DNA from: Chlorogloeopsis sp038404745
GTDB lineage: Bacteria; Cyanobacteriota; Cyanobacteriia; Cyanobacteriales; Nostocaceae
Length of the DNA stretch: 64,000 nt
Direction: 5' to 3'
Assembly (NCBI RefSeq): GCF_038404745.2
Contig: NZ_JAYKTT020000081.1
Coordinates: 248,001 to 312,000, forward strand
Shown here: piece by piece, positions 37,829-47,642 of the stretch
How the letters are laid out: every line of letters begins with the position of its first letter
Numbering within the stretch: position 1 is the first letter of the stretch
Notes under the pieces: generated by a model
The model's database searches: none
The model's input: the letters and a program-made list of their open reading frames with translations, nothing else
What the model was told of the DNA's origin: nothing
Translations under genes and position numbers: made by a program

Positions 37829-38770
37829 ATGAATTACTGCTATCGATTAATTGGTAATTTAATTATTGCCCTTACATTTACCTGTTTTTTTCTTGCTCCA
37901 CCTGCCCATTCACTAGCTACATCTTTTACCCAAATCGCAGCAAAGGACTTCTTTCAATTGGGGGTAGAGAATATGCTGCATGGTAATTATCATGAAGCGA
38001 TTCAAGACTTCCAACAGGCGATTGAGGAGAAAAAAGATTTTGTCGCAGCTTATAGTAATCGCTGTCTTGCGAACCTGAAAATAGAAGATTATCACAATGC
38101 GATCGCCGACTGCACAAAAACAATAAGTTTAGCACCCAACAAGGCAGATGCTTACCTTAACCGGGGGCTTGCCTACTACAGACAAGGAAATTATCAAGCA
38201 GCGATCGCTGATGATGAGAAAGCGATCGCACTTAAACCGTATGATTTTCGAGCTTATTATAACCGAGGGGTAGCCCAAGCCTCTCTAGAAAATTACCAGC
38301 AAGCAGTTGCCGACTACAATCTCGCCTTAAGTCAAACCCCCCAGCTACCTAATCCTTTAGTTGCTGATATTTACAATGATCGAGGACTAGCGCGCTTGCA
38401 GTTAACAAACCTACAAGCGGCTATGCATGACTTCAACATGGCAATTCGTCTGAATGCGGCCGATGATAGAGCTTTTTTCAATCGAGGTTGTGCTTGTGCT
38501 AAAAATCAAGATTATGCCAGCGCAGTGCGTAATTTTACTGAGGCAATACAACTAAATCCTAGTGATGGTCATGCCTATATTAACCGAGGAATAGCCTTTC
38601 ACCGCCTCGGTTATGAACAATCTGCACTAGCTGACTTACATAAGGCAGCTAAATACTTTGGATACCAGGGACAAAGACTTGCCTACGAAAAAACCTTGTC
38701 TTTAATTAAGACTGTGCAACAGCAAATTCCATCGATAGTAGAAATTGCTCTCGTAAAAGTAAAAGTATGA
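37829..38770 (+). CDS. Secreted or periplasmic TPR-repeat protein
   Basis: 313 residues. Seen: a signal-peptide-like N-terminus (LIIALTFTCFFLAPPAHSLA, cleavage near residue 30), then about six TPR motifs, each with the pattern NRG-A-Y-A--DY--AI (e.g. YSNRCLANLKIEDYHNAIADC, AYLNRGLAYYRQGNYQAAIAD). Known: TPR arrays are protein-interaction scaffolds; no enzyme domain is present. It precedes the TonB-dependent receptor by 78 bp on the same strand, so both may act at the outer membrane or periplasm. Confidence 0.88.
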   Translation: MNYCYRLIGNLIIALTFTCFFLAPPAHSLATSFTQIAAKDFFQLGVENMLHGNYHEAIQDFQQAIEEKKDFVAAYSNRCLANLKIEDYHNAIADCTKTISLAPNKADAYLNRGLAYYRQGNYQAAIADDEKAIALKPYDFRAYYNRGVAQASLENYQQAVADYNLALSQTPQLPNPLVADIYNDRGLARLQLTNLQAAMHDFNMAIRLNAADDRAFFNRGCACAKNQDYASAVRNFTEAIQLNPSDGHAYINRGIAFHRLGYEQSALADLHKAAKYFGYQGQRLAYEKTLSLIKTVQQQIPSIVEIALVKVKV

Positions 38771-38848
38771 CAGCTTGTCTTTTGACAGCAAATTGCATAA
38801 ACCCTAAAAATATCACTGAGTATTTTTACGAGCAGTGATCAATTAAAA

Positions 38849-40960
38849 GTGAAAATTTGCCTGTTTCTGCTTTCATTTGCTGTACCGAGTCTGTTGATAG
38901 CATCTCCTGCATTAGCTGTTGATATTGAAAAAAATCAACAACACACTCACAAATTGCCCCAAAATATTTTACAAATTCCCGATTTAAGTGAAATAGAATT
39001 ACCTGCTACTGAAGCTAAATTATTAACTCAAGAGTCTGAATCAGACGAGTCAGCGACGCCAACAGAAACAGAACCGCCCATCAACGAAGATTCCACGAAT
39101 GAGGGAGACATAGAAATAGAAGTAACAGGCGAAAAAGACACTCTGCCTTTATCTACTCCCACTTACGTGATTGAGAAAGAAGAAATTGAAAAGCAAGGTT
39201 CTACAAGTGTTGCTGATATTTTAAAAAGAATGCCAGGTTTTGCTATCAATGATGTAGGGCCAGGAGCAGATATTCACACTGGTACATACTACCGGGGAGC
39301 TTCAATAAATCAATCTATATTCCTCATTAATGGTAGACCAATTAATACTAATATTAATACCTATCATGGTGCGACTGATTTAAATAGTATTCCCACAGAA
39401 GCTATAGAACGAGTGGAACTATATAGTGGTGCAGCTTCGATTCTATATGGTTCATCGAGTTTTGGTGGAGTTGTTAATATTATCACTAAAGAAGGCAGCA
39501 GTATTCCTAAATTGAATGCTACTGCTGAATTTGGCTCCTTAAATTTAAATAATCAACAAGCTAGTTATGCTGGTGCCTTTGGTTCTGTTAGATATAATTT
39601 CAGTTTTGAAAGGTTTTTTACTGATAACCGTTACCGAGTTCCAGAAGGAGCAGCAAATCGTGATGCTGATGGTTATTTATTCAATGCAGATACTGCTACT
39701 AGTACCTACTTTGGTAACTTAATTCTTGATTTAAATGCCAAAAATACTCTCAGTTTAGATGTAACTAAACTCAGCAGTCGCCGGGGTTTAGTTTATTTTG
39801 GTTTCCCGCTACAAAAAGACAGATTAGATCATGATGGATTAAATCTGGGTTTATCTTGGAAAACTTTGCTCGGCAATGGTGAGAATTCTGTTCTGACAAC
39901 TACGCTTGGTTACAATCAAGATTACTTTAGTACTTATGGCCCCACAGTTTTGCGAGGCATAGAATATTACCGTACAGGTGTTTTAGATACACAACAATTG
40001 ACAGCAAGGATTGATCACGAGTGGCAACTCACCCCGAATAATAAGTTGCGCTGGGGATTAGATTTAAAAAATACTGATTTAAATAGTGAGACTGATAGTA
40101 CACGCCCTGATCGCATTGCTTTAAATGAAATAGAAGATAGGAACGTATTCAATACAGGATTATTTGCTGTTAATACTTGGAATATTACTAATGCTTTTCA
40201 GCTAGATTTTGGCTTGAGGCAAAGCTTCGATAGTCAGTTTGGAAATTATTTGAATCCCAGTGCAGGATTGCGTTATGCTGTGACACCAAGCCTTGCAGTG
40301 CGCGGAAGTTGGACGGGAGGACAGCGCAATCCAGGATTAGATCAATTATATGTTTATGATACAGTACATGGGTGGTTGCCTAATCCAGATTTAGAGCCAG
40401 AAACAGGCTCATCTTGGACTGCGGGAGTTGATGTTAATTTTTCTGAGAATTTAATCGGGCAGTTTACTTACTTTGGTAGTAGCTTAGATAATCGCTTGGG
40501 AATAATTAATGGTAGATGGGAAAATATTGGACTTGTAGATACTAATGGATTTGAAGCGGCATTACGATGGAAAATCGCTTCTCGTTGGTCTACTTTTGTT
40601 AACTATACTTATACAGACGCCGAAATTAAAACAGGGGTAGAAAAAGGTTTACAGTTGGGCATGATTCCTTACTCCGTTGCTCAAGCTGGCATTAGTTACG
40701 CCAGTGGAGGCTGGCAGGTGAATTTATATACTACTTATAATAGTGGTGCTCGCAGAGCCTTCTTTACTAATCCTGGTGACAAAACAACTGATTTTGTTCT
40801 ATCTTTCTTTAATTTAGATTTCATCGCTCGCGTACCGATCACCCAAACTTTAGGAATTACTGTTTACTTAGAAAATTTATTAGATGAACAATACGAGCGA
40901 GTGAATCGTACTTATAGCCCTGGCTTTACTTTTCGGATTGGTTTAACATCGAATTTGTAA
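38849..40960 (+). CDS. TonB-dependent outer-membrane receptor
   Basis: 703 residues from a GTG start. Seen: a signal peptide (CLFLLSFAVPSLLIASPALA), a linker with acidic residues (about 65-90), a plug domain (PTYVIEKEEIEKQGSTSVADIL, ... YRGASINQSIFLINGRPI, ... YGSSSFGGVVNIITK), and a beta-barrel ending in ...SPGFTFRIGLTSNL. The N-terminal AMIN domain found in many cyanobacterial siderophore receptors is absent. Known: such receptors import iron-siderophores, vitamin B12 or similar ligands using TonB. The ligand is unknown; no siderophore genes lie nearby. Confidence 0.93.
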   Translation: MKICLFLLSFAVPSLLIASPALAVDIEKNQQHTHKLPQNILQIPDLSEIELPATEAKLLTQESESDESATPTETEPPINEDSTNEGDIEIEVTGEKDTLPLSTPTYVIEKEEIEKQGSTSVADILKRMPGFAINDVGPGADIHTGTYYRGASINQSIFLINGRPINTNINTYHGATDLNSIPTEAIERVELYSGAASILYGSSSFGGVVNIITKEGSSIPKLNATAEFGSLNLNNQQASYAGAFGSVRYNFSFERFFTDNRYRVPEGAANRDADGYLFNADTATSTYFGNLILDLNAKNTLSLDVTKLSSRRGLVYFGFPLQKDRLDHDGLNLGLSWKTLLGNGENSVLTTTLGYNQDYFSTYGPTVLRGIEYYRTGVLDTQQLTARIDHEWQLTPNNKLRWGLDLKNTDLNSETDSTRPDRIALNEIEDRNVFNTGLFAVNTWNITNAFQLDFGLRQSFDSQFGNYLNPSAGLRYAVTPSLAVRGSWTGGQRNPGLDQLYVYDTVHGWLPNPDLEPETGSSWTAGVDVNFSENLIGQFTYFGSSLDNRLGIINGRWENIGLVDTNGFEAALRWKIASRWSTFVNYTYTDAEIKTGVEKGLQLGMIPYSVAQAGISYASGGWQVNLYTTYNSGARRAFFTNPGDKTTDFVLSFFNLDFIARVPITQTLGITVYLENLLDEQYERVNRTYSPGFTFRIGLTSNL

Positions 40961-41205
40961 TTTGTCATTGGTCATTAGGTACTGACGCGATTTATCCCGT
41001 CTGTACAATTGTTTATTACTTCCCTAATCTTCTTCCGTTTCCCCTCTCTTCCTTCTGCCCTCTGTCTCCCGGCTTCTACTCTCCTACCTTCTAGCTTCAA
41101 AATATTCCGACTTAAAGCAAAATGAACTTATGTGAATCATATTGAAGCCTTTAAACTCAAGATGTAAGTTTATAGGTAATTTATAAAAAGCTAGAAAAAT
41201 ATGCT

Positions 41206-41370
41206 ATGGCAAAGCGAATTTCAGTAGATATTGAAGGCTTAAGAGAAGAAATTGAACGAGCGTACTCAAATGATAAATTCTGGTGTCAACTATCTCTGGC
41301 TCAGAAGATTCGCATACTTATTCAAGATGGTTTAGAGAAAGCTAAAAGCCAGGAAAGCAAACCAAACTGA
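41206..41370 (+). CDS. Small conserved-looking protein of 54 residues
   Basis: The ATG at 41206 opens MAKRISVDIEGLREEIERAYSND and ends KSQESKPN. The predicted all-helical, charged sequence with WCQLSLAQKIRILIQDGL looks like a ribbon-helix-helix or small DNA/protein-binding protein, but I cannot name it. It is followed 120 bp later by the hybrid kinase on the same strand. Coding use (balanced, no repeat bias) supports it being real. Confidence 0.55.
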   Translation: MAKRISVDIEGLREEIERAYSNDKFWCQLSLAQKIRILIQDGLEKAKSQESKPN

Positions 41371-41492
41371 AGTCTTGACTAAGGTGTAAAAGTTTAACGT
41401 AAGCTTTCAACTTCTACTTTCATCCCTGTCAAGCTGTCCTTGATCGCTAATTGATTTTCTTAGTTTTCTTGGTACAAATCGGAGGGAGATAA

Positions 41493-44400
41493 GTGACTAT
41501 AGTTATACCGAGAGTTCTGCTTGTCGATGACTGCCAAGAAGATCGAGAAACTTATCGCCGCTACCTACTGCGGGATCAGCAACACACATATAGAATTTTA
41601 GAGGCTTCGACTGGGGAAGAGGCCTTGTTTCTGTGTCGGCAGCAATTTCCGGACGTAATTTTGCTTGATTATTTACTGCCGGATGTGAATGGGCTGGAGT
41701 TTCTTCATGAGTTGACGACTCAATTAGGTCAAACAAAACTCCCAATTATAGTATTAACAGGGCAAGGGGATGAACAGGTAGCAGTACAGGTGATGAAAAG
41801 TGGTGCTGCTGACTACTTGGTTAAAAGAAATACAACCTCAGAGAGCCTGCGTCTAGCTATTCAAAACGTTTTAGAAAGAACTCGCCTGAGTGGGCAATTA
41901 GAGGAGAGCGAAGCACGTTTCCAGGCTACTTTCAACCAAGCAGCTGTTGGTATCGCTCACGTAGGACAAAATGGACAATGGTTGCTGGTTAACCAGAAAT
42001 TTTGCGATATTGTGGGTTATAGTCCTGAGGAATTAAATCGGCTCACCTTGGAAGACATAACACATCCCGATGACTTCAATGCCGATTTGGAATATGTTCG
42101 TCAGATATTGGCTAATGAAATTCAAACTTATTCGGTAGAGAAACGCTACATTCGTAAAGACAATGCCTATATCTGGATTAATTTGACTGTCTCTTTAGTT
42201 CGCAAACCCTCTGGTGAAGTCAAGAATTTTATCTTTGTGATTCAAGACATCAGCGAACGACAAGCCGCACTACGCGAACGCAAACTGTTGGAAGAAGCCC
42301 TACGCCAGACAAATGAAGAATTAGAACTGCGAGTAGCAAAACGTACAGTTGAGCTTGTTGAGGCAAATGCGAGGTTACAACAGGAAATCAAAGAACGCCA
42401 ACAAGCGGAAGAACATCTGCGCCAGAGCGAAGAGCAGCGTAGGCTTGTCTTAGACTTGACTAACACGGGTTTTTGGGACTGGAATCTGACTACAGGTGAA
42501 ATATTCTGGAATAATAACCACTATCATTTACTAGGTTTCACACCAAATCAGATTGAGGTTAATTATCAGATGTGGCGCGATCGCGTTCATCCTGATGACA
42601 TAGAGCGAGTTGAGCAGGCAATTAGCTATGCTCTTGATACCCAGACTGAGTACGAAGCCGAATATCGCGTTGTTTATCCTGATGGTAGCAATCACTGGCT
42701 ATTGGCTAGGGGTAGAGGACTTTACAACGAGTCCAATCAAGCAGTGCGAATGGTAGGGATGCTTTTTGATATTAGCGATCGCAAGCAATCAGAAGAGGCA
42801 CTCAAGCAAAGTGAAGCTAGGTATCGGACACTAGCCGAAGCGATCCCACAAATGATCTGGGTGGCAGATGCCGATGGATTTAGCTACGACTTCAACGAGC
42901 AATTCCAGACATATCTAGGAATGACAATTGAGGAAATCCGAGGGCATGGTTGGTTGAGTGCTGTCCATCCCGATCATGTACAGTTAGTAATGACATTGTG
43001 GCAAGAGGCGCTGCAAAACAGTACACCTTACAACGTAGAGTATCGCTTACGACGGGCAGATGGGATTTACCGTTGGCATCTGGTGCGGGCATTGCCGATG
43101 CGTAATAGTGAAAACAAGGTTGTGGCGTGGATTGGTTCTTGCACAGACGTTAATGACTTAAAACAGGCAGAAGATGAACTCAAAAAGATGAGTGCTGCCT
43201 TGAGCAATGCTGTGGAGGGAATTTCGCAGTTAGACGTTCAAGGACGTTATATGATGGTCAATCAGGCTTACGCCAGTGCGGTTGGTTATCAGCCTGAAGA
43301 AATGATCGGCATGGCATGGCAGCAAACTGTGCATCCCGAAGACATTGAAATGGTGATGAGTGCTTATCAACAAATTCTGAGTGCTGGCAAGGTGGAAGTT
43401 GAGGCTAGGGGCATCCGCAAAGACGGCTCCATCTTTTACAAGCAACTTACTATGATCCCTACTCTTAACAAGCAGAAGCAATTTGTTGGACACTATTGCT
43501 TTATGAAAGATATCAGCGAACGGCAAGCTGCGCTTCGTGAACGCAAACGCTCAGAACAGAAAATCCGTGAACAGGCTGCTTTGCTTGATATTACTACCGA
43601 TGCCATTTTTGTCCGCGATTTAAGTTATCGCATCCTGTATTGGAATTCAGGTGCTGAACGTTTGTACGGCTGGTTGGCAGCAGAAGCAATTGGTAGAAAC
43701 TGTCGCGAGTTTTTATACAAGCACAGATCACCTCAAATGGAAGAGGCTCTCAGAACTGTTGTTGAGCAAGGAGAATGGCAGGGTGAGCTAAATCAGATCG
43801 CAAAATCTGGACAAGAGATCATCGCTCAAACCAGATGGACGCTAATGCGGGATGAGGCAGGAAAACCAAAATCCATCCTCAGCGTCGATACTGACATCAC
43901 TGAGAAAAAACAACTCCAAGCTCAGTTTTATCGAGCACAACGGTTAGAGAGTTTGGGTACCCTAGCAAGTGGTATTGCCCATGATTTAAATAACATACTG
44001 ACACCCATTATAGCTGTTGCTCAACTGCTACCACTAAAAGTTCCCAATCTGGATGGGCAAAATCGGCAACTGCTGAAAATTCTAGAAGACAATTCTAAAC
44101 GTGGTGCAGATCTCGTCAAGCAAATTACAGCATTTGCACGCGGAGCTGAAGGAAGGCGTGTTCCCCTCCAACCAAGACACTTACTAAAGGAAATTGAGCA
44201 GATTGTCAAAAGTACATTTCCTAAATCAATTGAAATCTGCATTAATATACCAACGTCAAATCTTTGGACAATCTTGGCAGATCCTACGCAAATACATCAG
44301 GTGTTGATGAACCTGTGTGTAAATGCTCGTGATGCTATGGCTAATGGAGGTACCCTCAGTCTTTGCGCTAAAAATTTCCATGTTGATGAAAACTACGCCA

Positions 44401-45074
44401 GGATGAATTTGGAGGCAAAAGCTGGTAACTACGTGCTGATCACCGTGTCGGATACAGGATGCGGTGTTCCACCAGAGTTATTAGAGCGAATTTTTGAACC
44501 CTTTTTTACAACCAAAGAACCGGGCAAAGGTACTGGATTGGGGCTTTCCACTGTTATTGGTATTATCAAAAACCACGGTGGTTTTGTAAACGTTTATAGC
44601 GAAGTGGGTAAAGGCAGCCAATTTAAGCTGTTCTTGAGCGCCATTAGCGCCATTAACACATCGACAACACAGGAAGCTAATGACTCACAGACAGTGAGAG
44701 GAAATGGTGAATTAATTCTGGTTGTGGATGATGAAAAATTTATTCGAGATATTGCTAAAACCTCACTACAAGAGTTCGGCTACAGAGTTCTGGTTGCCAG
44801 TGATGGTATTGAAGCATTCTCACTCTACGCCCAACACAAAAATGAAATCAGTGTAGTATTGATGGATATACAAATGCCGTCGATAGATGGATTCCAAGCT
44901 ATTCGCATTCTGCAACAAATTAATCCTTCTGTCAAAATTATTGTCATTAGTGGGCTTACTTCCAACCATAAGCTTTTAGAAGTTAGTGGTGTTGATGTGC
45001 AAGCATTTTTATCGAAGCCTTACACCATTAAGGAATTATTGGACACTATTAATGATGTTTTAAGCGTGCCGTAA
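41493..45074 (+). CDS. Hybrid sensor histidine kinase: REC-PAS(x5)-HK-REC
   Basis: 1193 residues, soluble, from a GTG start with a good GGAGGGAG site. Seen in order: a receiver domain (Asp59 in LLDYLLPD), a PAS/PAC run (from about 140, 320, 450, 570, 700; DISERQAALRERKL marks ends of PAC units), coiled-coil linkers, HisKA with His830 in LASGIAHDLNNI, an ATPase with NLCVNARDAM, SDTGCGVPPELL and GKGTGLGLSTV, and a terminal receiver (Asp1125 in LMDIQMPS). No transmembrane segment, GAF or phytochrome domain. Known: such kinases integrate redox, light or ligand signals; the signal here is unknown. No response regulator gene is adjacent. Confidence 0.93.
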   Translation: MTIVIPRVLLVDDCQEDRETYRRYLLRDQQHTYRILEASTGEEALFLCRQQFPDVILLDYLLPDVNGLEFLHELTTQLGQTKLPIIVLTGQGDEQVAVQVMKSGAADYLVKRNTTSESLRLAIQNVLERTRLSGQLEESEARFQATFNQAAVGIAHVGQNGQWLLVNQKFCDIVGYSPEELNRLTLEDITHPDDFNADLEYVRQILANEIQTYSVEKRYIRKDNAYIWINLTVSLVRKPSGEVKNFIFVIQDISERQAALRERKLLEEALRQTNEELELRVAKRTVELVEANARLQQEIKERQQAEEHLRQSEEQRRLVLDLTNTGFWDWNLTTGEIFWNNNHYHLLGFTPNQIEVNYQMWRDRVHPDDIERVEQAISYALDTQTEYEAEYRVVYPDGSNHWLLARGRGLYNESNQAVRMVGMLFDISDRKQSEEALKQSEARYRTLAEAIPQMIWVADADGFSYDFNEQFQTYLGMTIEEIRGHGWLSAVHPDHVQLVMTLWQEALQNSTPYNVEYRLRRADGIYRWHLVRALPMRNSENKVVAWIGSCTDVNDLKQAEDELKKMSAALSNAVEGISQLDVQGRYMMVNQAYASAVGYQPEEMIGMAWQQTVHPEDIEMVMSAYQQILSAGKVEVEARGIRKDGSIFYKQLTMIPTLNKQKQFVGHYCFMKDISERQAALRERKRSEQKIREQAALLDITTDAIFVRDLSYRILYWNSGAERLYGWLAAEAIGRNCREFLYKHRSPQMEEALRTVVEQGEWQGELNQIAKSGQEIIAQTRWTLMRDEAGKPKSILSVDTDITEKKQLQAQFYRAQRLESLGTLASGIAHDLNNILTPIIAVAQLLPLKVPNLDGQNRQLLKILEDNSKRGADLVKQITAFARGAEGRRVPLQPRHLLKEIEQIVKSTFPKSIEICINIPTSNLWTILADPTQIHQVLMNLCVNARDAMANGGTLSLCAKNFHVDENYARMNLEAKAGNYVLITVSDTGCGVPPELLERIFEPFFTTKEPGKGTGLGLSTVIGIIKNHGGFVNVYSEVGKGSQFKLFLSAISAINTSTTQEANDSQTVRGNGELILVVDDEKFIRDIAKTSLQEFGYRVLVASDGIEAFSLYAQHKNEISVVLMDIQMPSIDGFQAIRILQQINPSVKIIVISGLTSNHKLLEVSGVDVQAFLSKPYTIKELLDTINDVLSVP

Positions 45075-45173
45075 AGGGTAGTATCAAATCATATCAAACA
45101 AGTTAATAAGATAATTAAATATAAAATGCCAACTTCTGAAAAGTAGACGGAAATAACTTTTTCCCTAACTGCG

Positions 45174-45240
45174 GTAGGTGCGCAGCGACTTCTGCTAGTA
45201 GACGCATAGCGGCTACTGCCATCTGGCTTCTACTTATTAC
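45174..45240. repeat. Dispersed repeat at the 3' end of the acetyltransferase gene
   Basis: GTAGGTGCGCAGCGACTTCTG...CTTCTACTTATTA resembles the sequence at 49161-49235 in both ends and overlaps the stop codon of the minus-strand acetyltransferase gene (45237-45239). Confidence 0.65.
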
Positions 45241-46202
45241 TTTCCAATTTCTTTGATATAAACAAGGAACGCATCAAGCTGATGAAAGCCGACAGACTCA
45301 TAAAGCTGTTTTGCACCGTTAGGATTTTGGGCATCAACACCCAGTCTTGCCGTTTCCATTCCTGCCGCTTTTAAGCGATCCATTCCCGCCAATAACACTG
45401 CTCGTCCCAATCCCCTGCGGCGAAAGCCTCGCCGCGTACCGAGATCGCCAATCCAGCCATCCTTTCGCCCGTTGCGATCATTGTCTTCTGGACAGATATA
45501 ACACTCGCAATAGGATGCTAAGGTGCCATCAGGAGCAACGGCAACTAAATTTAGTTCGGGTTGGTAATTGGGGTTGCTAAGGTAATACTGGTACTCTTCC
45601 ATCGTCAAGGGATAATAGCCCCAATGGTCGATACGCGATTGGTGGTGCATTTCGATCCAGGCTTGGGCTTCTTCTTCGCCTAGCGTCTGGCGCAGCGTAA
45701 ATCTTTCAGGTAACTGAGGTGCTGGAAACGGTTCGAGGAGCGATCGCGCCATTCTCAGAAAACAGCGCTCGCAAATAAACCCACAACTTTCTAGTAAAGC
45801 AATGCGATCGCGCTGTTTGTCGCGCAGCTCAGAACGGAATTTCATGACTACCCCGCGTTCGCTCGCTACTTCGCGCAGTCGCCGTTCTCCCCAGGCGATC
45901 ATTTCTCTTTCGAGCTTGCCGTCGCGGGCTTGCGGATGGACGCGAAACCAAAGCCAGCCATCATTTTCTTGTCCCGCCGCAGGAATCCCCATCTGGCTGA
46001 AACCTATTAGCTTGCCGTCGCTATCTTCCCAAAGTAGAATATCTTTTACCTGAGCGACGGATGGATCTTCCATCCCTACTCGGAAAGTGGATACTGATGC
46101 CCATTCTTCCAGGCGATCGACGAGCTCGCAGGCGTTTAGTAAGTCAACGATCGCCTGTAAATCCGATTCGCCTTGATAAAGGCGTGTCGTTAGCGCTATC
46201 AT
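45237..46202 (-). CDS. GNAT acetyltransferase, two-domain
   Basis: 321 residues. Seen: a degenerate N-terminal GNAT domain (LLWEDSDGKLIGFSQMGIP) and a C-terminal one with IGDLGTRRGFRRRGLGRAVLLAGMDRLKAAGM (acetyl-CoA loop) and LGVDAQNPNGAKQLYESVGF. Known: tandem GNAT proteins of this type acetylate mycothiol-like or other small amines; cyanobacterial substrates are unknown. It is monocistronic and divergent from the hypothetical gene at 46289. Confidence 0.88.
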   Translation of the reverse strand: MIALTTRLYQGESDLQAIVDLLNACELVDRLEEWASVSTFRVGMEDPSVAQVKDILLWEDSDGKLIGFSQMGIPAAGQENDGWLWFRVHPQARDGKLEREMIAWGERRLREVASERGVVMKFRSELRDKQRDRIALLESCGFICERCFLRMARSLLEPFPAPQLPERFTLRQTLGEEEAQAWIEMHHQSRIDHWGYYPLTMEEYQYYLSNPNYQPELNLVAVAPDGTLASYCECYICPEDNDRNGRKDGWIGDLGTRRGFRRRGLGRAVLLAGMDRLKAAGMETARLGVDAQNPNGAKQLYESVGFHQLDAFLVYIKEIGK

Positions 46203-46288
46203 ACTGAATTGCTATCTTTGGTAGAGTGCATTCAATCATATTACAATTGTAATACAAAAATTAGCATTATCTATCTTAAGATAGAGGT

Positions 46289-46582
46289 ATGAGAGCCAGT
46301 ATTGAAAACGACGTACTTTTCTTGCACCACGAAGACTTACCAGAGTTTAAAAAAGGCGGTTCTGTGGTGAGAAATAGTTATTTTTGGGCGCTGCGTTCAA
46401 TTGCGGGTAAGGCATCTCGATATGGTGATTGGGAATACGAATCAGAAGTTTGGCTAGCACTGGCGCGGATGCTAATGTCGTTTACTGAGTCTGGGTATTT
46501 GGGTTTTCGAGAAACTGTGTTAGAGTTTCCCTCTTCTGTAGAAATTCCAGAAGTGCTGCGAGATGTTTCAACTTGGGAATGA
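46289..46582 (+). CDS. Hypothetical protein, 97 residues
   Basis: Seen: MRASIENDVLFLHHEDLPEFKK then WALRSIAGKASRYGDWEYESEVWLALARM and a short acidic end. No signal peptide, membrane segment or named motif. The Trp/Tyr-rich middle suggests a compact soluble fold. It is divergent from the two-domain acetyltransferase. I do not recognise the family; coding quality is good. Confidence 0.6.
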   Translation: MRASIENDVLFLHHEDLPEFKKGGSVVRNSYFWALRSIAGKASRYGDWEYESEVWLALARMLMSFTESGYLGFRETVLEFPSSVEIPEVLRDVSTWE

Positions 46583-46706
46583 TATCATGTTCATTTCAAG
46601 GCTTAATCATAATAGCCTGACGCGGAGAAATTTTTTGGATTTTTTCTCGCTTAGAAAAGCAAATTCTTCATGTGCTTTGCGTCTTATGCGGTTGACTATT
46701 TCATTC

Positions 46707-47642
46707 CTATGAAATTGATTCCAATACAACTACTGGAGTTAATAAGTCATCTTGTGATTGTCCAATACCCAAAAAGCGCCTGTCTTCAGCGTAAACTCGC
46801 AAAATTTCACCATTAGAATTTCCTTGATCGCCTATTTTTTGACCTTGACACCATTTCCGTGCGTCTATTGTATTCAAATTAGTAGATTGCAAATGCTCTA
46901 AAGCTGCATCGGGGGGAAGAAGTTGAAAAGTTCCGGTTTGCAGTTGTGTTTCTAAGTCAGTGAAAGTAAGGCTATCTGCTAAAAAGAAGCCACTACTAGC
47001 AGTACGTTGCAAAGCAGCTAGCGTACCACCAGTGTTTAAGACTATACCCAAATCACGAGCGATCGCCCGAATATAAGTTCCTGTACCACAGGCGATCGCT
47101 ACATCAACTTCAGGAAATTCTCCCTCTCGCCAGTCTAAAATTTCTATTTTGAATACTTCCACCGTTCGCACTGGTACTTCTACCGTTTTACCTTTGCGTG
47201 CCAACTCATACAGGCGTTTTCCTTGTACTTGAATAGCGCTGTAACTAGGTGGGATTTGCGCTATTTTCCCTTCAAATTGTCGCAGTGCGAGTTTAACTGT
47301 TTCTAAACTCAAGTTTGTGACTGGTTGTTGGGTGATGATTTCTCCTTGTAAATCATCGGTTGTGGTATGCACACCCAGCTTGATAGTGGCTTTGTATGCT
47401 TTGTCTGTGGGAAGATATTGTAAAAGGCGAGTTGCTTTACCAACTGCGATCGGCAAAACTCCGGTAGCAGCTGGATCTAAGGTGCCAGCGTGTCCTACTC
47501 GCTTTACCTGTAAAAGTTTTCTTGTCTTCGCCACACAGTCGTGAGAAGTCCAGTCAAATGGTTTGTTGAGATTAAGGAAGCCTAGCACGGGAAAATAATT
47601 GAGGTCAGTTGCTAATTTAAGTGCATTGCCATAAAAAAGCAA
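46707..47642 (-). CDS. truB: tRNA pseudouridine(55) synthase TruB
   Basis: 311 residues from the first ATG. A GTG at 47588 (VLGFLNLNKPFDWTSHD) is nearer the usual N-terminus, because the first 18 residues look extraneous and overlap the upstream gene. Seen: NKPFDWTSHDCVAKTRKLL, GHAGTLDPAATGVLPIAVGKATRL (catalytic Asp in GTLDP), YKATIKLGVHTTTDD and CGTGTYIRAIARDLG. Known: makes pseudouridine 55 in the T loop of tRNAs. Confidence 0.95.
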   Translation of the reverse strand: MLFYGNALKLATDLNYFPVLGFLNLNKPFDWTSHDCVAKTRKLLQVKRVGHAGTLDPAATGVLPIAVGKATRLLQYLPTDKAYKATIKLGVHTTTDDLQGEIITQQPVTNLSLETVKLALRQFEGKIAQIPPSYSAIQVQGKRLYELARKGKTVEVPVRTVEVFKIEILDWREGEFPEVDVAIACGTGTYIRAIARDLGIVLNTGGTLAALQRTASSGFFLADSLTFTDLETQLQTGTFQLLPPDAALEHLQSTNLNTIDARKWCQGQKIGDQGNSNGEILRVYAEDRRFLGIGQSQDDLLTPVVVLESIS

